Part shown: piece by piece, positions 62,333-64,000 of the stretch
How the letters are laid out: every line of letters begins with the position of its first letter
Numbering within the stretch: the stretch's first letter is position 1
DNA from: Nocardioides baekrokdamisoli
GTDB taxonomy: Bacteria > Actinomycetota > Actinomycetes > Propionibacteriales > Nocardioidaceae
Direction of reading: 5' to 3'
Length of the DNA stretch: 64,000 bases
Assembly (NCBI RefSeq): GCF_003945325.1
Contig: NZ_AP019307.1
Span: forward strand, 2,901,303-2,965,302
Notes under the pieces: model-generated
Databases searched by the model: none
The model's input: only the letters and a program-made list of their open reading frames with translations
What the model was told of the DNA's origin: nothing
Position numbers and translations under genes: made by a program

Positions 62333-62992
62333 GTGTTCCTGACCATCGCCGGATATCGCCTCGGACTGGAGGTGCAGAAGCGTGCCCGTGGGCACGCGCT
62401 GGCGCAGCCCGTGCTGGTTGCGGTGGTGGCGATAGCCCTGGCGATGTGGGCGTTGGACGTGGACTACGCCCACTACCTCAACGGGGCCTCCGTCATCGGC
62501 TTCTTCCTCGGGCCGGCCACAGTCGCGCTGGCTGTGCCGTTGCACCGTCAGGCGCACCATCTCGGGCGGATGCTGATCCCGATGCTCATCGCGTTGCCGT
62601 GCGGTGCGCTGGTCAGCATCGGAACCGGTGTGCTGATCGTCCGGGCTCTCGGCGGTTCGCACGCCCTGCAGTTGTCGATGGCTCCCAAGGCCGCCACGAC
62701 TCCGGTGAGCATTGCCGTGTCCCAGACGATCGGTGGACTTCCTCCGCTCACGGCAGTGCTGACCATCATCGCCGGCATCCTCGGTGCGGTCGCGGCGCCG
62801 GCGGTCCTGGATCTGGCGCGGGTACGCGACCGTCGCGCCCGCGGGCTGGCGATCGGCGCGGTGTCGCACGGGATCGGCACGTCGCGTGCCTTGCGGGAGC
62901 ACTCGACAGAGGGTGCGTTCTCGGGACTGTCGATGGGGCTCACGGCGCTCGTGATCAGCGTGCTGACGCCGATCGTGCTGATGATCCTCTGA
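62333..62992 (+). CDS. LrgB-family protein, 5' end frameshifted
   Basis: Remaining 219 residues from GTG 62333 carry the LrgB domain: LTIAGYRLGLEVQKR, NGASVIGFFLGPATVALAVPLHRQ, MLIALPCGALVSIGTG, and LSMAPKAATTPVSIAVSQTIGG, AVSHGIGTSRALRE. Expected start is ATG 62289, overlapping the lrgA stop, giving MIATLDWLRTSPLLG and then a TGA at 62340-62342. Adding one base in the GGGG at 62330-62333 restores the frame and 234 residues. If the sequence is correct, translation may start at 62333, leaving out 15 residues. LrgB acts with LrgA in the membrane. Confidence 0.75.
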   Translation: MFLTIAGYRLGLEVQKRARGHALAQPVLVAVVAIALAMWALDVDYAHYLNGASVIGFFLGPATVALAVPLHRQAHHLGRMLIPMLIALPCGALVSIGTGVLIVRALGGSHALQLSMAPKAATTPVSIAVSQTIGGLPPLTAVLTIIAGILGAVAAPAVLDLARVRDRRARGLAIGAVSHGIGTSRALREHSTEGAFSGLSMGLTALVISVLTPIVLMIL

Positions 62993-63037
62993 GGTTTGAT
63001 CCGCGCGTATCAGGTGCGCAGGGCTGCGTCGGTGCGA

Positions 63038-63077
63038 GTGCGTTACGTGCGTTATGATGGGAACGCGCGTAACGCAC
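63038..63077. promoter_or_regulatory. Inverted-repeat operator and promoter of the toxin-antitoxin operon
   Basis: Arms 63038-63053 and 63062-63077 match at 15 of 16 positions (GTGCGTTACGTGCGTT), with a -10-like TATGAT at 63053-63058 between them. The antitoxin ATG is 17 bp past the right arm, with AGGAG at 63081-63085. Binding of the antitoxin here would block RNA polymerase. Confidence 0.85.
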
Positions 63078-63093
63078 CTCAGGAGTGATTCAG

Positions 63094-63612
63094 ATGACTG
63101 CCGCAGTCGCCGGGCAGGACGAGATCCTCGCCCTGGAGCTGGAGATCCGGGCATCGTTGCGCGCCGTACGCGGTGCGCTCGAGTCGCTGCACCGGCCGGT
63201 CTCGCCGGCGCTCGTACGCGCCCAGCAGGCGACGCTCAACGTGATGGCGGTGATCGAAGCCGAGACTCCGTTCCTCAAAGCTGGTGATGCGGGGCGAGCG
63301 TTGGGCAGCCGAAGCCAGACGCCGCGCAACGCGGCGGCCAAGGCGCGCCTCGAGGGACGGGTGCTCGGTGTCCCGGCCGGGGCCCAGACGGTCTACCCGG
63401 CGTTCCAGTTCGCCGACGGCTCGGTCCTTCCGGTGATCGCCGACCTGCGGACGCTCGGTGCCGAGGCTGGCCAGGACGAGCGCAACATCCTGCTGTGGTT
63501 GTTCAGTCCCACGACGTACCTGCCGTCGGCGGGTCGTCCGATCGACATCCTGATCTCCGATCCCGCCACGGTGCTCGCCGTCGCGGAGCAGGCCTGGAAC
63601 ATCGAGTGGTAG
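63094..63612 (+). CDS. ParS/Xre-MbcA-type antitoxin of a RES toxin
   Basis: 172 residues from ATG 63094. The N-terminal half is helical DNA-binding (VIEAETPFLKAGDAGRALGSRSQTPRNAAAKARLEGRVLG, an HTH pattern); the C-terminal half is the toxin-binding domain with YPAFQFADGSVLPVI and LLWLFSPTTYLPSAGRPIDIL. Such antitoxins pair with RES toxins and repress their own operon. The operator is described separately. The toxin gene overlaps it by seven bases. Confidence 0.9.
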   Translation: MTAAVAGQDEILALELEIRASLRAVRGALESLHRPVSPALVRAQQATLNVMAVIEAETPFLKAGDAGRALGSRSQTPRNAAAKARLEGRVLGVPAGAQTVYPAFQFADGSVLPVIADLRTLGAEAGQDERNILLWLFSPTTYLPSAGRPIDILISDPATVLAVAEQAWNIEW

Positions 63613-64000
63613 TCCCCGCTCCGCCGGTGCCGTTCCGGCCGGTCGAGGAGCAGATGGGTGCCGGGGCGCCGGTGTTCCGGGTCTACCGGTCGCACCGCTC
63701 GGCGATCGAGTTCAATCCGAACGGTTCGACGGCGAGTCGGGCGCGGTTCTCACCATTCGGCGATCCCTCGGTGCCGACGCTGTACGCGGCCTCGAGCGAG
63801 ACGTGTGCGGTCTCCGAATCGCTCTTTCATGACGTGCCGATCCTCGGAGGCCCGTTGCGTCCGGGTGCGTACCTCAGCGCTGTGATGGGCCTGATCCGAC
63901 CGACCCGGGACCTCAACCTGGCGGCGCTGCACGGCTTCGCCTCCCGGCGTCTGGGCATCGACACGACCGAGGTCCGGACGGCCGAGCCCAATGAGTACGC
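63606..64000 (+). CDS. RES-domain toxin (NAD+ phosphorylase family), 3' end outside window
   Basis: GTG start at 63606, open to the window end (at least 131 residues). RES family signatures: VFRVYRSHRSAIEFNPN, ARFSPFGDPSVPTLYAASSETCAVSESLFHDVP (Arg, Tyr and Glu of the NAD site). RES toxins consume NAD+ and stop growth until neutralised. Its overlap with the antitoxin gene shows coupled translation. The C-terminal Ser and remaining residues are not visible. Confidence 0.9.
   Translation, partial: MVVPAPPVPFRPVEEQMGAGAPVFRVYRSHRSAIEFNPNGSTASRARFSPFGDPSVPTLYAASSETCAVSESLFHDVPILGGPLRPGAYLSAVMGLIRPTRDLNLAALHGFASRRLGIDTTEVRTAEPNEY

Noticed and set aside
1..64000. tRNA or rRNA genes
   Set aside because: I looked for the T-loop pattern GGTTCGA in gaps and for rRNA-like stretches and found none outside coding regions; short gaps leave no room.

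Overview
The window is high-GC, gene-dense DNA from an actinobacterium. Several traits suggest a Nocardioides-like member of the Nocardioidaceae: a glnA2-glnE pair, 6C RNA, WS/DGAT acyltransferase, many acyl-CoA enzymes, GTG starts, and very frequent use of the palindrome CGTACG. That assignment is inferred from gene content and codon use; there is no rRNA or marker gene to confirm it. I see no tRNA, rRNA, insertion sequence, CRISPR array or replication origin.

Layout. 1-9400 is a surface and regulation region: the end of a secreted protein, a sigma factor fused to an anti-sigma-like zinc finger and a membrane anchor, a 6C small RNA, two exported proteins, a GntR regulator, a two-component system and an acyltransferase. 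9380-13488 (minus) is a five-gene SipW-type operon: two signal peptidases and three camelysin/TasA-like exported proteins. 13657-17029 (minus) holds a Cys-repeat exported protein and a flavoprotein coupled to a frameshifted DUF1295 reductase, with a KstR-like box upstream. 17146-20701 carries a large LuxR-type ATPase regulator and an HtrA-like protease. 20768-25231 is nitrogen control (glnA2, glnE). 26279-29574 encodes cytochrome bd oxidase and polyphosphate kinase 2. 29619-34503 (minus) holds fused isobutyryl-CoA mutase and a lactate 2-monooxygenase/MarR pair.

34593-45501 is mixed: tandem hotdog thioesterases, a lipoprotein, a phospholipase C-like enzyme, quinone oxidoreductase/dioxygenase/VOC genes, FabG-MaoC, a patatin, DUF4232 and DUF2568 proteins, and a cold-shock gene. 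45682-50837 is a TetR-controlled CoA-pathway operon (acyl-CoA dehydrogenase, two SDRs, APH-family kinase, histidine phosphatase) that I interpret as possible hydroxy-acid catabolism. 51109-58358 adds another acyl-CoA dehydrogenase, an SDR, a NodB deacetylase, a WS/DGAT and an unusual MFS transporter. 58504-62992 is the fused proline catabolic enzyme divergent from an LrgA/LrgB pair, the lrgB carrying a 5' frameshift. 63038-64000 is a ParS/RES-type toxin-antitoxin operon with a clear operator, cut by the window end.

The most unusual signals are the duplicated SipW operon, the membrane-tethered sigma factor, a dispersed intergenic repeat family with a 22-bp unit (largest array 50840-51064), the repeat block between glnA2 and glnE, and the over-use of CGTACG through codon choice. 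Two one-base frameshifts (near 16600 and 62330) should be checked against reads before being taken as biology.
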